Below, one piece after another: positions 8,630-17,186 of a DNA stretch of 64,000 nt; the stretch's first letter is position 1, and each line of letters starts with the position of its first letter. The stretch is from Chrysogorgia sp. JL179-B06 (Eukaryota; Cnidaria; Anthozoa; Scleralcyonacea; Chrysogorgiidae): contig JAYKKM010000263.1 in the NCBI GenBank assembly GCA_035772405.1, positions 1,565,001-1,629,000 of the forward strand, written 5' to 3'. Made by a program: the position numbers and the translations under genes. Below the pieces are notes generated by a model. That model ran no database searches, was not told the DNA's origin, and saw nothing but the letters and a program-made list of their open reading frames with translations.

Positions 8630-9223
8630 TCAGTGTATTATTTCGTTACATAAGATGTTATTGTCCATTGAATATTTTTCTACATTACAACCTCTTATTT
8701 CATTAAAATTTACACTGATGAAATTAGGGTAATCCACATTACATTCACATTCCCCTTTACATTTTTTACAAGTGTATTTTATAGTTTTATTATAAACCCA
8801 AAAATCATAATATAATGCTATAATACTCCTAAAACACTCATAAGTAAAACAATGTTTTCTATCATAATCTAGTATCTTTAAATATTCTCCAATTATTTTG
8901 TCGTTGATACGTGGGGATAGGTCATCATTCCATGCTTCACATATTTTACGAAGAAATTCATAACATTCTTCTGGAATGTCGTGTTCCTCTTGATGTAAAA
9001 CATACATTTTGGGATTTTTTGAACATTCTACTTCCAATATAAATTTATACCGTAAATATGTTTCATAATCAGCTATAGATATTAGTAGATGATATCTTGA
9101 TTTCCCAACTTCCACACTTCCTACTAAATGCCAAAAAAAAACGGATTCCACATAACTATATTGTGTTAAATCGTGATAAATCTTATATCCCTCTTGATTT
9201 AGTACTCGTTGAAAAATAGCCAT
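8630..9223 (-). CDS. Uncharacterised Cys-rich 197-residue protein
   Basis: ATG at 9,223 and stop at 8,630, just after the convergent basic-protein gene. The protein is aromatic-rich. It has a cluster of Cys near residues 152-165 (CKKCKGECEC), a likely metal site, and two more Cys near the C-terminus. No family is recognised. It is the most downstream gene of a minus-strand series (8,630-11,087) that probably starts from the promoter region at 11,088-11,552. Confidence 0.55.
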   Translation of the reverse strand: MAIFQRVLNQEGYKIYHDLTQYSYVESVFFWHLVGSVEVGKSRYHLLISIADYETYLRYKFILEVECSKNPKMYVLHQEEHDIPEECYEFLRKICEAWNDDLSPRINDKIIGEYLKILDYDRKHCFTYECFRSIIALYYDFWVYNKTIKYTCKKCKGECECNVDYPNFISVNFNEIRGCNVEKYSMDNNILCNEIIH

Positions 9224-9269
9224 GAGACGTGACCCTCTTTGATAAAACGATCTTTATATATACCCCTAT

Positions 9270-9950
9270 CTACGTATATCCATCGGAATAAACAATAGAA
9301 ATATCGTATTCATTATAGGGGTGATTCGCTTCACCCAATTTTAAACCATATTTATAAAAAAAATGCTCATCTACAAATTGAATGCGTTGAATCAATATAA
9401 AATCTTCGTCAGCAGGTAAATTATAAGCTAAATCTACAAAACGTTTACCCTCGTTAAAGAAATTTTTCTCAGGATCAATAAACAATTGATTAGAGCTAAA
9501 ATAGGGTTTATTAGGTTTTCCAATAAATGCTCCAAATTCACCCTGGTCGAATAACTCTTTTTTAACTTGAACAATACTCCATCCTAATGCATCGTTATAT
9601 TGTTCTACAATATTATTTTTAAGTTTTACATCAATACTATGAATTATTTTTCGTTTATACCAATCTTTTTTTCTTGCTTCTAATTCTCCCGTAAGATAAT
9701 TCGCTTTTTTTGTTTGAAAACTTCTATGGTCACTAAATGTCATTGAAAAATCAGTAAATGTCCCTGGAGCACGAATATTGTTTTTAATTTTAAAACCGTC
9801 AAGAAAACTCGATGGTATTACACCATGTGTCCAAGGTACTTCTGGAAACATATATAGATTATTTGCTGATTTTAACGCAATTGTCGCGTATTTTCTTGGA
9901 TTAATAAGCGAAAAACGTTCATTATAATGGATGATTTTTTTCTGACTCAT
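9270..9950 (-). CDS. Uncharacterised 226-residue protein
   Basis: ATG at 9,950 with an ATTAAA leader, stop at 9,270. The predicted protein is globular and beta-rich with many aromatic and charged residues, with no Cys clusters and no clear membrane segment. I recognise no family. A minor structural protein is possible given the composition (alternating beta-type segments, acidic C-terminus ending in DGYT), but nothing in the sequence proves it. Confidence 0.55.
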   Translation of the reverse strand: MSQKKIIHYNERFSLINPRKYATIALKSANNLYMFPEVPWTHGVIPSSFLDGFKIKNNIRAPGTFTDFSMTFSDHRSFQTKKANYLTGELEARKKDWYKRKIIHSIDVKLKNNIVEQYNDALGWSIVQVKKELFDQGEFGAFIGKPNKPYFSSNQLFIDPEKNFFNEGKRFVDLAYNLPADEDFILIQRIQFVDEHFFYKYGLKLGEANHPYNEYDISIVYSDGYT

Positions 9951-9990
9951 TTTAATTCCAATAAGAGAAAAAAAATTAAGAACGTTTTAT

Positions 9991-10212
9991 TTATACTATA
10001 CGTACAATGATATCATTTTTTATATATTTAAATGTACAAAGAGTTTCTATGATCATCTTATTTTTTTTAAAACTTCTCTCTCCTTCTATTTTAACAAAAA
10101 TAGTATTTTTGATAACATGTACATCTTTAACAAAATAATAACGTTCTAATGTACGTTTTATTTTTAAAATATAAACATTTCTTAAATGTGCTTTTGATAA
10201 TTTTTTAAACAA
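9991..10212 (-). CDS. Short basic ORF without an ATG
   Basis: An open frame of 73 codons from a TTG. The frame is also open upstream to a TGA near 10,285, with no ATG in it. The product is Lys/Arg/Ile-rich with no recognisable motif. The lack of a start suggests a remnant, a non-ATG start or a spliced exon. It lies between two minus-strand genes. Confidence 0.25.
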   Translation of the reverse strand: MFKKLSKAHLRNVYILKIKRTLERYYFVKDVHVIKNTIFVKIEGERSFKKNKMIIETLCTFKYIKNDIIVRIV

Positions 10213-10316
10213 TCTTTGTGTTTCTAAAAATAAAAGGAAAATACATTCAATATTTTTTTTAAAATCAAAAAGTGTATTTTTTTTATTTAGGTAAAATGTT
10301 CAGGAGAGAATAATTT

Positions 10317-11087
10317 TTAAAAATTAAATTCCTTATCATACATAGAGAGTACAGATCGTTCATTATCCACATCTTCTAATTTACGAAACAAACATGCAGC
10401 AAATAAAAGACATTCAAACAAACTACAATGATACAATAAACATGTGGGTTCACTAGTATGATACCAACAATTTCTTGGTTTAAGATTATAAAACGAAAGT
10501 AAATAATCGTACTTCTCAATTCCAAAATATTCAAGATTCACACAATGTAAAATAGTTTTTTCTTGAAGTGTTTTAACTAACGACGATTCTTTATCACCAC
10601 CTTTATACCCAATAATAGCATTCGGGGGAAAAACATTACGAAATAAATAACTTAATCTATTTATAAGTTCACTTTGACTAAAATAATCTCTTGATTTTTT
10701 TTCAGATAAATAGTCTAGGCCATGACATCGATATTGATAGTAAACGGTAGACCGTTCCCTTCGAGTTAGTTCTTTGTAGGGTTTTAACTTGCTATCATAA
10801 CAATGATAAATAAAATACTTCTTCGTTTGAAGTTCAAGAAGAGTTACTTCACGATAACTGGGTCTCTCTCCCTTAAACTGGTAACATTCACAATCCATTA
10901 TATGTGTGATACGCGATAAAAATAATTTCTGTCGTTCTTGGGATATTTCTTCTTTACATTTGTTTAATGCACAATTATATTTACCCGCATACAACTCTTC
11001 GATAGTCTCTTCATTCTTCTCAGTTGTCTCTAACGGGATGAAGTCTTCTTTAATTTCGCTGTTCACGTTCTCAAATATTTTTGCCAT
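10317..11087 (-). CDS. Uncharacterised protein with a YKGG-NLE-HC domain
   Basis: A 256-residue protein from the ATG at 11,087. After an acidic N-terminus come many Cys and Tyr residues. The C-terminal half has the order IIGYKGG, then VNLEYFG, then a Cys/His stretch ending YHCSLFE. I recall this pattern from uncharacterised proteins of Polintons and related elements in invertebrates, where it reads like a degenerate nuclease-type fold, but I cannot name the family. It is the first minus-strand gene leftward of the divergent promoter region and so may be expressed early. Confidence 0.55.
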   Translation of the reverse strand: MAKIFENVNSEIKEDFIPLETTEKNEETIEELYAGKYNCALNKCKEEISQERQKLFLSRITHIMDCECYQFKGERPSYREVTLLELQTKKYFIYHCYDSKLKPYKELTRRERSTVYYQYRCHGLDYLSEKKSRDYFSQSELINRLSYLFRNVFPPNAIIGYKGGDKESSLVKTLQEKTILHCVNLEYFGIEKYDYLLSFYNLKPRNCWYHTSEPTCLLYHCSLFECLLFAACLFRKLEDVDNERSVLSMYDKEFNF

Positions 11088-11552
11088 CTCTCACTCTCCT
11101 ACACTCAGACTGATATTAATTATTTTCAACCCTACATCGGCTTTTATAATTGTATCCCGCGTTACTATGTGTAACTGGGACTAGATTAGTTTGACCAATC
11201 AGAGTTCGTTGATTAAAGCTTTCATGTCATCCTGATGATTTGTGATACTCGTATACAATGAATGTGTGTTTGGGGAATTAGAGACGCGAATCCCTAATTA
11301 GCGATTTTCTTCTAAACAAATACACGGGGATTAGTTGCACCAAATGCTGTGTTGTGGATTAAAACGAATCCCTAATGTTGTTCTAAAACACATACACGTC
11401 AAATCAGTTGATATATTATACATTGTAGTTACAATAATACTTTTTTCAAATTTTTATCGTGTTAAAATCTGTATGTAGAAATATATATTTAAAGATTGAG
11501 AAAATAGTATATATACAAGGCGATTTTTTAAAAAACGTTATCGCTTTTGAGA
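11088..11552. promoter_or_regulatory. Divergent promoter region with CCAAT, TATA and TAATCCC sites
   Basis: A gene-free 465-base gap between two diverging genes. It contains an inverted or direct CCAAT site (GACCAATCAGAG at about 11,199), three copies of a TAATCCC/GGGATTA core near 11,290-11,375, two ACACATACACG-like repeats, and a TATA-like stretch (AGTATATATACAAGG near 11,505-11,520) about 35 bases before the rightward ATG at 11,553. This reads as an animal-type RNA polymerase II promoter for both directions. Confidence 0.5.
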
Positions 11553-12710
11553 ATGTCATTAAACATTGGGGGTAAAAGAACCTATGCGCAAGCTCAAGAA
11601 ATCAATATTAAGACGATATTGAAAATTGTGTATTATATACAACATTTTCGTAACCGATACATTGGATTATTATTTGCCGTCTGTGACTTATGTGACTATT
11701 ACTATGGGGGAATTATCGAATGTATGGAATTTGAATCGAGACAACTTGGTCGTGGATATAAAGACTACGCCTATATTGAAAAAATGAAACCTGAAATGTA
11801 TCAAGATGAATGCATGGATTGGCGAATCTTAACAGATAAACAACACTATATAATACCCGTTGTTCATACACAACGAAAATATTATATTTATGGTGAAAAA
11901 CTCTGTGAGCGTTATCACAAATTACTATTAATACCCTCTCAAACATTAATGAAATCTATTTTTCATTTGAATGATAATCATTCTGATAATTTTTTTATTG
12001 AAATTCAAAACAGTTATTACCCAAGAAATGATATTTACCACTTTATTTCTATTACTATTAATGATGAGCAAACTACAATTCCTAAACCCATAGGGTATGG
12101 AGGGTCTTATCTTTGTAATACATTACATAGACTTAATCGTTGTTTTAGTCATGAATTTACATATTGCTGTATTTATTTATATTTTATAGATCCGTTTTAT
12201 TTAAAGGCTACTTTTTATTATCTACATAATTTAGATAATTTTGAGAAAATAGTGTATCAACTTGTATGCTGTTTTATTTTCTTTTGCGAAAATCATAACC
12301 CTATATCAAAACTTAAAACTAGTAACGATAGGGTTTATACTTTTAATCTCGATAAGATTGTTAAGCTGATGCATATGGAAAACCCCCCCCTGTACCTGTT
12401 GTTATAAAAATTGTCAGAAATACTCTTATTGGTTTAAATTATTCTATAAAACAAGTAAACCCTATAAGTTTAAAGTCAGTTTATTTTCAGATCAAGTTAA
12501 AAATAATAGTATTATACAAAATAATAGCCCGCTTAGTTTACAATATTACCCCCCGCATATGGATATAATTTTTCTATAAGGGTAAGGATTACATCTAATA
12601 CCAGTACATCAACTACTTTTATTATTAAGAGTATTATAGAATCATATAATATTAACTTTGAAGATCCTGACATTATAATACAGAGTATTGAAAAATTGTA
12701 TTTAGACTAA
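11553..12710 (+). CDS. Uncharacterised protein, frame broken twice at C runs
   Basis: From the ATG at 11,553 the first frame runs to a stop at 12,407. At a C8 run (12,383-12,390) a second frame opens and stays open to about 12,570. At a C6 run (12,549-12,554) the first frame becomes open again and ends at 12,710. The two shifts cancel, so the original gene probably covered the whole span (about 385 codons). The protein is rich in Tyr, Cys and Ile, with no motif I can name. Either recent indel decay or homopolymer miscounts in the assembly would explain it. It is convergent with the next gene, overlapping by 9 bases. Confidence 0.5.
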
Positions 12711-13100
12711 TTTAAAAAATTCAAAGAATATATTCCACAACCCAAACCACGACGTGTGTTTTTTATCATGAGGGAATAAAATGAATTTAAGATGTGAATT
12801 TCTAAAATCTAAAATTGTTTGACGTACAAATAGTTTGATATAATATTCCTCATTATCAATGTGTTTATATCTAAAAAAACACAGGATTAAAGCAAAAAAT
12901 GCTATTATTTGTCCAATTTCATGACGCTCCATACGATTATAGGCATCTAAAAGTTCACGTGGACATTTTAAATGGGCAATAATATTTTTAAATAAATTCT
13001 CATGGTCGTCAAGACATTTCCACACACTTTGTTCCATATTTTTATTGATTTTTATTTCAAAACGTGCCAGTTCTTTTACCATGACATTCCACACCTCCAT
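12702..13100 (-). CDS. Possible Bcl-2-like apoptosis regulator
   Basis: A 132-residue, helix-rich protein. The segment HEIGQIIAFFALILCFF (about residues 61-77) has the layout of a BH1 motif (a polar residue and Gly before a hydrophobic IIAFF helix). Near the C-terminus TSWFGLWNIFFEF resembles BH2 (Trp-containing turn before a short helix). Length and all-helical character fit viral Bcl-2 homologues and adenovirus E1B-19K-like proteins, which bind pro-apoptotic Bcl-2 members at mitochondria. The canonical NWGR is not present, so the call is tentative. There is no C-terminal membrane anchor. Confidence 0.4.
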   Translation of the reverse strand: MEVWNVMVKELARFEIKINKNMEQSVWKCLDDHENLFKNIIAHLKCPRELLDAYNRMERHEIGQIIAFFALILCFFRYKHIDNEEYYIKLFVRQTILDFRNSHLKFILFPHDKKHTSWFGLWNIFFEFFKLV

Positions 13101-13136
13101 ACTTTCACATTACTGATATTTTTATTTAGAACAATA

Positions 13137-14252
13137 TCATTTTATACATTTCGGTTTTCTTTTTTTCAAATCAGTCTTTCGTTTCAAATCCTTATTATTA
13201 TCCATTATATATCGTTTTTCCATAAGGTCACTCGTAAATTTTCTAGAACGCCATTGCATATATTGTTTATTTATATATAGTTTCTCAATATAAAGACCCT
13301 CTAACTCACGATATTTATCGCGTTGTGTACAAATAATATCTTGATCATAATTCGAATAGATTGTCATTCGTTTTTCTTCATGATGTTCATCGCCTTTTTT
13401 TTCACGTTTCATATATATTAACGAACGTTTATAACATCTTTTCTTCAATGGCGGATCGTTCAATACTTCTCGGTCGTCTTCCTCTTCTTCTTCTTCCTCT
13501 TCTTCACATACTGGAAATAATGGCTGGGGTGAATTAGGTGGGGGTGGTAGTTGTGGTGGTGGTGGTGAAAGAGGAATAGGAGATAATGTGGGGGAAAGAG
13601 CATTTGCTAATTCATCCACAATTTTCCTTGTTGAACGGGTACCATTTCATCACACATTCGTATTAAATTCGCAGGAGAAGGAATAGGGATTTGACCGAAG
13701 AAATCAATGGGCATATCGTATATGTAATTATCTAATTCATCTTCGGGTCGTGGCGGTGAGATCGTTTGCGGGGGAATAGGAGATGCATTATACTTTGCTT
13801 GCGGTGTTTGAAGCGGTATATTATACTGTTCTTGCGATAATAGAGGCGGTACTTGCCGTGGCGACGTGTTATACTTCGCTTGCAGGAGTAGAGGGTGTAT
13901 GTAACCCTCCTGTTCTTGAGGCGATGAATTTACTTGCAGGGGGGGGTAGCTTTGCTTGCCGTGGTGACGACTTCGCTTGCCGAGGGGGCACGTGACTGGA
14001 CGGTGTTATCGGTAGAGCAAAATTTAATGGCGACTGTGCAATGTCTTTAGTTATTTTGATGTTCTTTTTTCTTGTGATTTCTTGGCTGTATGCTTGTTCA
14101 TCATCTGAAATATTCCGTCCCATTTGACGATATTCTTGTTGCTGATGACGGCGTTGTTTTAACATTTTGGGAATATCTTTTCCCCTACTTTCAATCCGTG
14201 CAATGGTTTTTCCACTTTCCAAATTTCTATGTGTCTGTTTCACACGGGCCAT
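13137..14252 (-). CDS. Pro/Gln-rich protein with histone H3-like N-terminal tail, frame broken
   Basis: The first frame starts at an ATG at 14,252 and ends at 13,869. At a G8 run (13,939-13,946) a second frame is open down to about 13,600, and near an A4 run (about 13,626) a third frame (to 13,137) takes over. The first two parts share QAK/PRQ/SP repeats, so they look like one gene of about 370 codons broken by homopolymer length changes. Introns are an alternative. The N-terminus reads MARVKQTHR, matching the H3 tail at A1, R2, K4, Q5, T6 and R8. The middle is Pro/Gln-rich and the end has a poly-Glu tract then a basic, NLS-like segment (LKKRCYKR). It diverges from the 14,545 gene. Confidence 0.5.
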
Positions 14253-14544
14253 GCTGAGATTGTGTCTAAAAATTTTGGAAACAAACGTTTATAAAAAAAC
14301 ACGTTAAAAAAAATAGCGTAACCTGATTGGTTGAACTTAATTCCCCAATAAAATATCGGGGTATTCTCATTGGTCGAATGATAAAATCAATATTATAAGA
14401 TTACTAATACATGTAAATCTTTTTTAATCTTTTTGTTGACTTAATGCAGTACATATTCCCCCAAAATATTTATCGGTAAAAACGTTGCTAGGAAAGATAT
14501 AAAAACATACATTAGAAGTCATATTTTATTAAAACACTTTCAAC
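14253..14544. promoter_or_regulatory. Divergent promoter with CCAAT boxes and TATA
   Basis: A 292-base gap between diverging genes. It has two CCAAT boxes in inverted form (CTGATTGGTTG near 14,321 and CTCATTGGTCG near 14,367) and a TATA-like site (GATATAAAAACATAC near 14,496-14,510) about 40 bases before the ATG at 14,545. An animal-type promoter for the histone-mimic gene and for the cluster 14,545-15,411 is inferred. Confidence 0.5.
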
Positions 14545-14808
14545 ATGGTTGCAGGGACTAAAGAAAATCCTCTGTTGGTAATAATTACCGATTTAGCAAA
14601 GTATTTTTCACACAATGAATATAAAGTGGTTGAATGTCATAAAATGGAAATGTTACCGTTACCCAACAATGCACGTGATAGAATAATATATAAGTTGCTA
14701 TTGTTAGGTGATGAATATATATATACCTACTCATCAGAGGATTTTACATCATTGATCGGACTATTTGTGCGTGTAACATGCGATGATCCTCCACCCTATC
14801 AGCCATGA
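14545..14808 (+). CDS. Small protein ending in a PPPY late-domain motif
   Basis: An 87-residue protein from the ATG at 14,545. The body is a compact alpha/beta-like sequence with no recognised family. The C-terminus reads CDDPPPYQP, which contains PPPY, the motif that binds WW domains of NEDD4-type ubiquitin ligases and that many viruses use for budding or traffic. Its stop overlaps the next ATG by four bases (ATGA), which suggests termination-reinitiation or alternative transcripts. Three small genes in a row (14,545, 14,805, 15,088) have similar size and a shared style (short strands with a final hydrophobic strand), so they may be diverged duplicates. Confidence 0.5.
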   Translation: MVAGTKENPLLVIITDLAKYFSHNEYKVVECHKMEMLPLPNNARDRIIYKLLLLGDEYIYTYSSEDFTSLIGLFVRVTCDDPPPYQP

Positions 14809-15038
14809 ATCAAGCAAAAATTATATCTATGAGGAGCTTGAGAGATCTATCTCGTGAACGAAATCTACAGTTAATGGGTTCAAGACCCAAACCTGCAGCC
14901 CCGAAACAGTTGTATGAACTTTTCTTTAAAGATGAAGATAACAATTATTTTAAAATCGAATTCGATTCATCCGAACACGATAAGATTGGGAAAAGCGTGT
15001 ATCTTACCAATCAATATATTTTTATCGTAAAAGACTAA
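14805..15038 (+). CDS. Small uncharacterised protein
   Basis: A 77-residue protein whose ATG overlaps the preceding stop. It has a basic N-terminus (SLRDLSRERNLQ) and then a beta-type C-terminal half with LYELFFKDEDNNYFKIEF and a final YLTNQYIFIVKD. The second half resembles parts of its two neighbours in layout, possibly through duplication. No function can be given. It is followed by a TATA-like TTTGTATATATAG at about 15,043-15,055 that may serve the next gene. Confidence 0.45.
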   Translation: MNQAKIISMRSLRDLSRERNLQLMGSRPKPAAPKQLYELFFKDEDNNYFKIEFDSSEHDKIGKSVYLTNQYIFIVKD

Positions 15039-15087
15039 TCCCTTTGTATATATAGACATCTCCAAAAACATTTTAGTATTAGATACG

Positions 15088-15411
15088 ATGGCAACAAGCA
15101 TAGATATAAACGAAATTAAACTTGTTAACGTGAAGTTATACAGTTCTGAATTTCTATATACAATATGCAAAGACTCTGATTTTTATGTGGTTGACTTCAT
15201 GAAAGAAGATAAAATTTGGTTAGACAACCGGCGCGGGATAATACTGAAAGATTTTAACCTCACCTCTGTTCTTAATACCCGAATGGGAGTCGAAGCTGGA
15301 ATTATTGTTGCTATGATTCATCGCCAGGAAAATCAAGAAGATCTCTTGGGCAGACATATCTTCTTTGTAAACTCTTACACGATGAATTGTAACCCCGAAG
15401 TATTACGTTAA
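15088..15411 (+). CDS. Small uncharacterised protein
   Basis: A 107-residue protein from the ATG at 15,088, with a TATA-like sequence about 40 bases upstream. It is predicted to be mostly beta strands, with one longer hydrophobic strand (AGIIVAMIH) near residue 75. No family is recognised. It ends the small-gene cluster just before the long regulatory region. Confidence 0.5.
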   Translation: MATSIDINEIKLVNVKLYSSEFLYTICKDSDFYVVDFMKEDKIWLDNRRGIILKDFNLTSVLNTRMGVEAGIIVAMIHRQENQEDLLGRHIFFVNSYTMNCNPEVLR

Positions 15412-16155
15412 ACAATAAAAAACCATTATCATCTATTTTGACATGTGTGAATTAATTAACACGCTCTCCTTATCGCGCTCACGGGTATCTTAAAATATAT
15501 ACTAAAATGTGTGAAAAGTGTAAAATAAAGTATCAAAAAGCATAAAAATATGCTTAAATAAGTATAAAAATGCTTAAATATCTAGAAATAGACGTATTTA
15601 AACACGGGAAATATATATTTCACAGGGACTAATCCCTCAAAATGGCCGCTAATCCCTACAAGTAATTAAGGTTAAAACTAATTAAAAAATCGTAGCTACC
15701 CAAAGTACACAAACAAAATGGCCGCTAATCCCCACAAGTAAATTCATTGTTCACTACCCTATAATATATCAAACTGTTTTGACATAAGGGGAGGAATCAG
15801 AACAAAACGCTTCGCGTCCTTAAGCTTCATTGTTCCGACCCTATTATTAATCATACTGTTTTGACATAAGGGGTGTGAATAGAACACGACGCGTATTATA
15901 TATTCGCATCCCTAAGCGTTTAACAACCCGTATTGTTCCCCACCTATAATAATTCACTTGTTTTGACATGAGGGGGTTAATGAACAAGCTCTGATTGGTT
16001 AGATACGGGGGAGGTTTGATTATAGAAACTCTGATTGGTTAAACCCGTAAACCATTGTAATAGACCGAGAGCGTCATTATAAAATAAATCACGTATGCGT
16101 GTCTCGCACCACAACGATTTCAAGCTAGAACCAAGCAAAAATAAAAATCTCGAAG
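15412..16155. promoter_or_regulatory. Repeat-rich regulatory region before the spliced gene
   Basis: This gap holds two copies of an AATGGCCGCTAATCCC segment (about 15,641-15,660 and 15,717-15,735), three larger direct repeats (15,748-15,990), and two inverted CCAAT boxes (CTCTGATTGGTTA near 15,989 and 16,029). An ATTATAAAATAAATC TATA-like site near 16,075 precedes the ATG at 16,156. It looks like an enhancer plus promoter. A replication function is possible but nothing shows it. Confidence 0.5.
15748..15990. repeat. Three imperfect tandem repeats of about 85-100 bases
   Basis: Each unit contains TGTTC, a CTATAAT-like stretch and the shared core CTGTTTTGACATAAGGGG followed by a GAA(T/C)AGAACA-like segment. 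Units begin near 15,748, 15,831 and 15,933; the last is shorter. They sit between the small-gene cluster and the spliced gene. Confidence 0.7.
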
Positions 16156-16844
16156 ATGTCCAACCAAACCAACACGAAACCCATCCAGAAAACAACCGAA
16201 GTCAATGTAAGTTAGCGCTAAAATGTTTTTTACTGTCTGTATACAAGCGACATGTAATTATTATGTTTTTTATATTTTCTCTTAGAACGAAGCCCTCCCT
16301 CCATCCCCGCTTGAAGACGAAGACCCCAGTGTGGAAGCTATCCCGCTTTACGCTGTCAAATGTGAGGTAAGATAGCGCTAAAAATGTTTTTACTATACAA
16401 GCGCTATGTATTTATTATGTTTTTTATATTTCTCTTAGAAAGAAACCATCCCTCCTCCCCCAATAGACGACGTAGATGTACCCGATACCATTCCGGGGGT
16501 ACTCCTGGTGCGGGATCTAGACGGCGAAAGCGAGTGGGCCTTCCGTGTCCAACAGGACACGGAATTCGATTTTGATGACTATGAACCGCCTGTACGCGAA
16601 GAGGAAGACGATGATCCACGCGTGTGGGGATACGTCGACACGCGGGGTGAGTCGTTTATATATTACGAAAGTACAGACACTATGGTGAAAATGGGGCAAT
16701 AATTATTTATATTTTAATTTGTAGGGGTACAACATTTGGTGAAACAATAAACATTTTTAATTTTAATTTGTAGGAATAGTCTACAGAGGGGTATTATATC
16801 CTAGCAGAAAGCCCTTCAAAGACATTACTAATTTATTTGTGTAG
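16156..16844 (+). CDS. Spliced acidic proline-rich protein, 3-4 exons, alternative ends
   Basis: Three exons give one frame: 16,156-16,206, 16,286-16,366 and 16,439-16,702 (TAA), for 131 residues. Introns 16,207-16,285 and 16,367-16,438 start GTAAG(T/A) and end TCTCTTAG. The protein is acidic, with two Pro-rich segments of similar sequence (exon 2 and the start of exon 3) and then an EEEDDD tract. A further GTGAGT donor at 16,647 and two acceptors, after TTTGTAG at 16,724 and at 16,773, would give two other in-frame ends, stopping at 16,750 or 16,844. AATAAA is at 16,746. The function is unknown; its composition recalls acidic viral transactivators. Confidence 0.6.
16746..16751 (+). terminator. 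AATAAA polyadenylation signal
   Basis: AATAAA lies 44 bases after the TAA of the unspliced third exon. It would serve transcripts that stop at 16,702 or 16,750. Confidence 0.4.
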
Positions 16845-17186
16845 TTTTTATTGTTTCCTTGTAAAAATATATATTCATCCAAACTTCTCCATCGTGTGTG
16901 TGTTTTTACTATAGCTAACTCTTTCATCATATGCTAACGAACAACCCTTGCGTAAAATAAGCAATTCATTGAACAAGGGATGACCAGATTGTCGCTATGG
17001 ACCTGAGTCAATCTCATTCGAATCGCAAATTCGACTACGGGTTGATCGCGCACCGATGCAGTTTAATAATAAACAGAACATCGGAAGAATTCAGAGTCTT
17101 GTACCGAAGCACAACTTACAAGCGAGCAAAACACACACAACTGATAAAATATGAAATAACATCTGCTTATATACTAAACAAATCTC
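16845..17186. other. Boundary region, no gene supported
   Basis: The right end of the provirus probably lies here or just after. An open frame at 16,997-17,242 runs into the tandem repeat and has no protein-like features, so I do not call it. No inverted terminal repeat can be tested because the left end is outside the window. Confidence 0.4.

Larger units (their letters stand above)
1..16850. mobile_element. Endogenous adintovirus/Maverick-like provirus, left end outside window
   Basis: A very AT-rich block of tightly packed genes includes the core set of Polinton/adintovirus-like viruses: adenain-type protease, packaging ATPase, protein-primed DNA polymerase and basic core proteins. The capsid and integrase genes are not seen and may lie left of the window. 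Genes of the left two thirds are almost contiguous, often with a run of A just before the ATG. The right third has longer promoter-like gaps and a spliced gene. The right boundary is uncertain: coding sequence ends near 16,844 and no terminal repeat can be defined because its partner is missing. Several genes carry stops or frame breaks. Confidence 0.75.

Noticed and set aside
13490..13520. pRb-binding LxCxE motif in the Pro/Gln-rich protein (near PVCEE)
   Set aside because: The residue two before Cys is Pro, not Leu, so the motif is not met.
16404..16619. Minus-strand frame opposite the third exon of the spliced gene
   Set aside because: The plus strand has good splice sites and an acidic in-frame product; the minus frame has no support.
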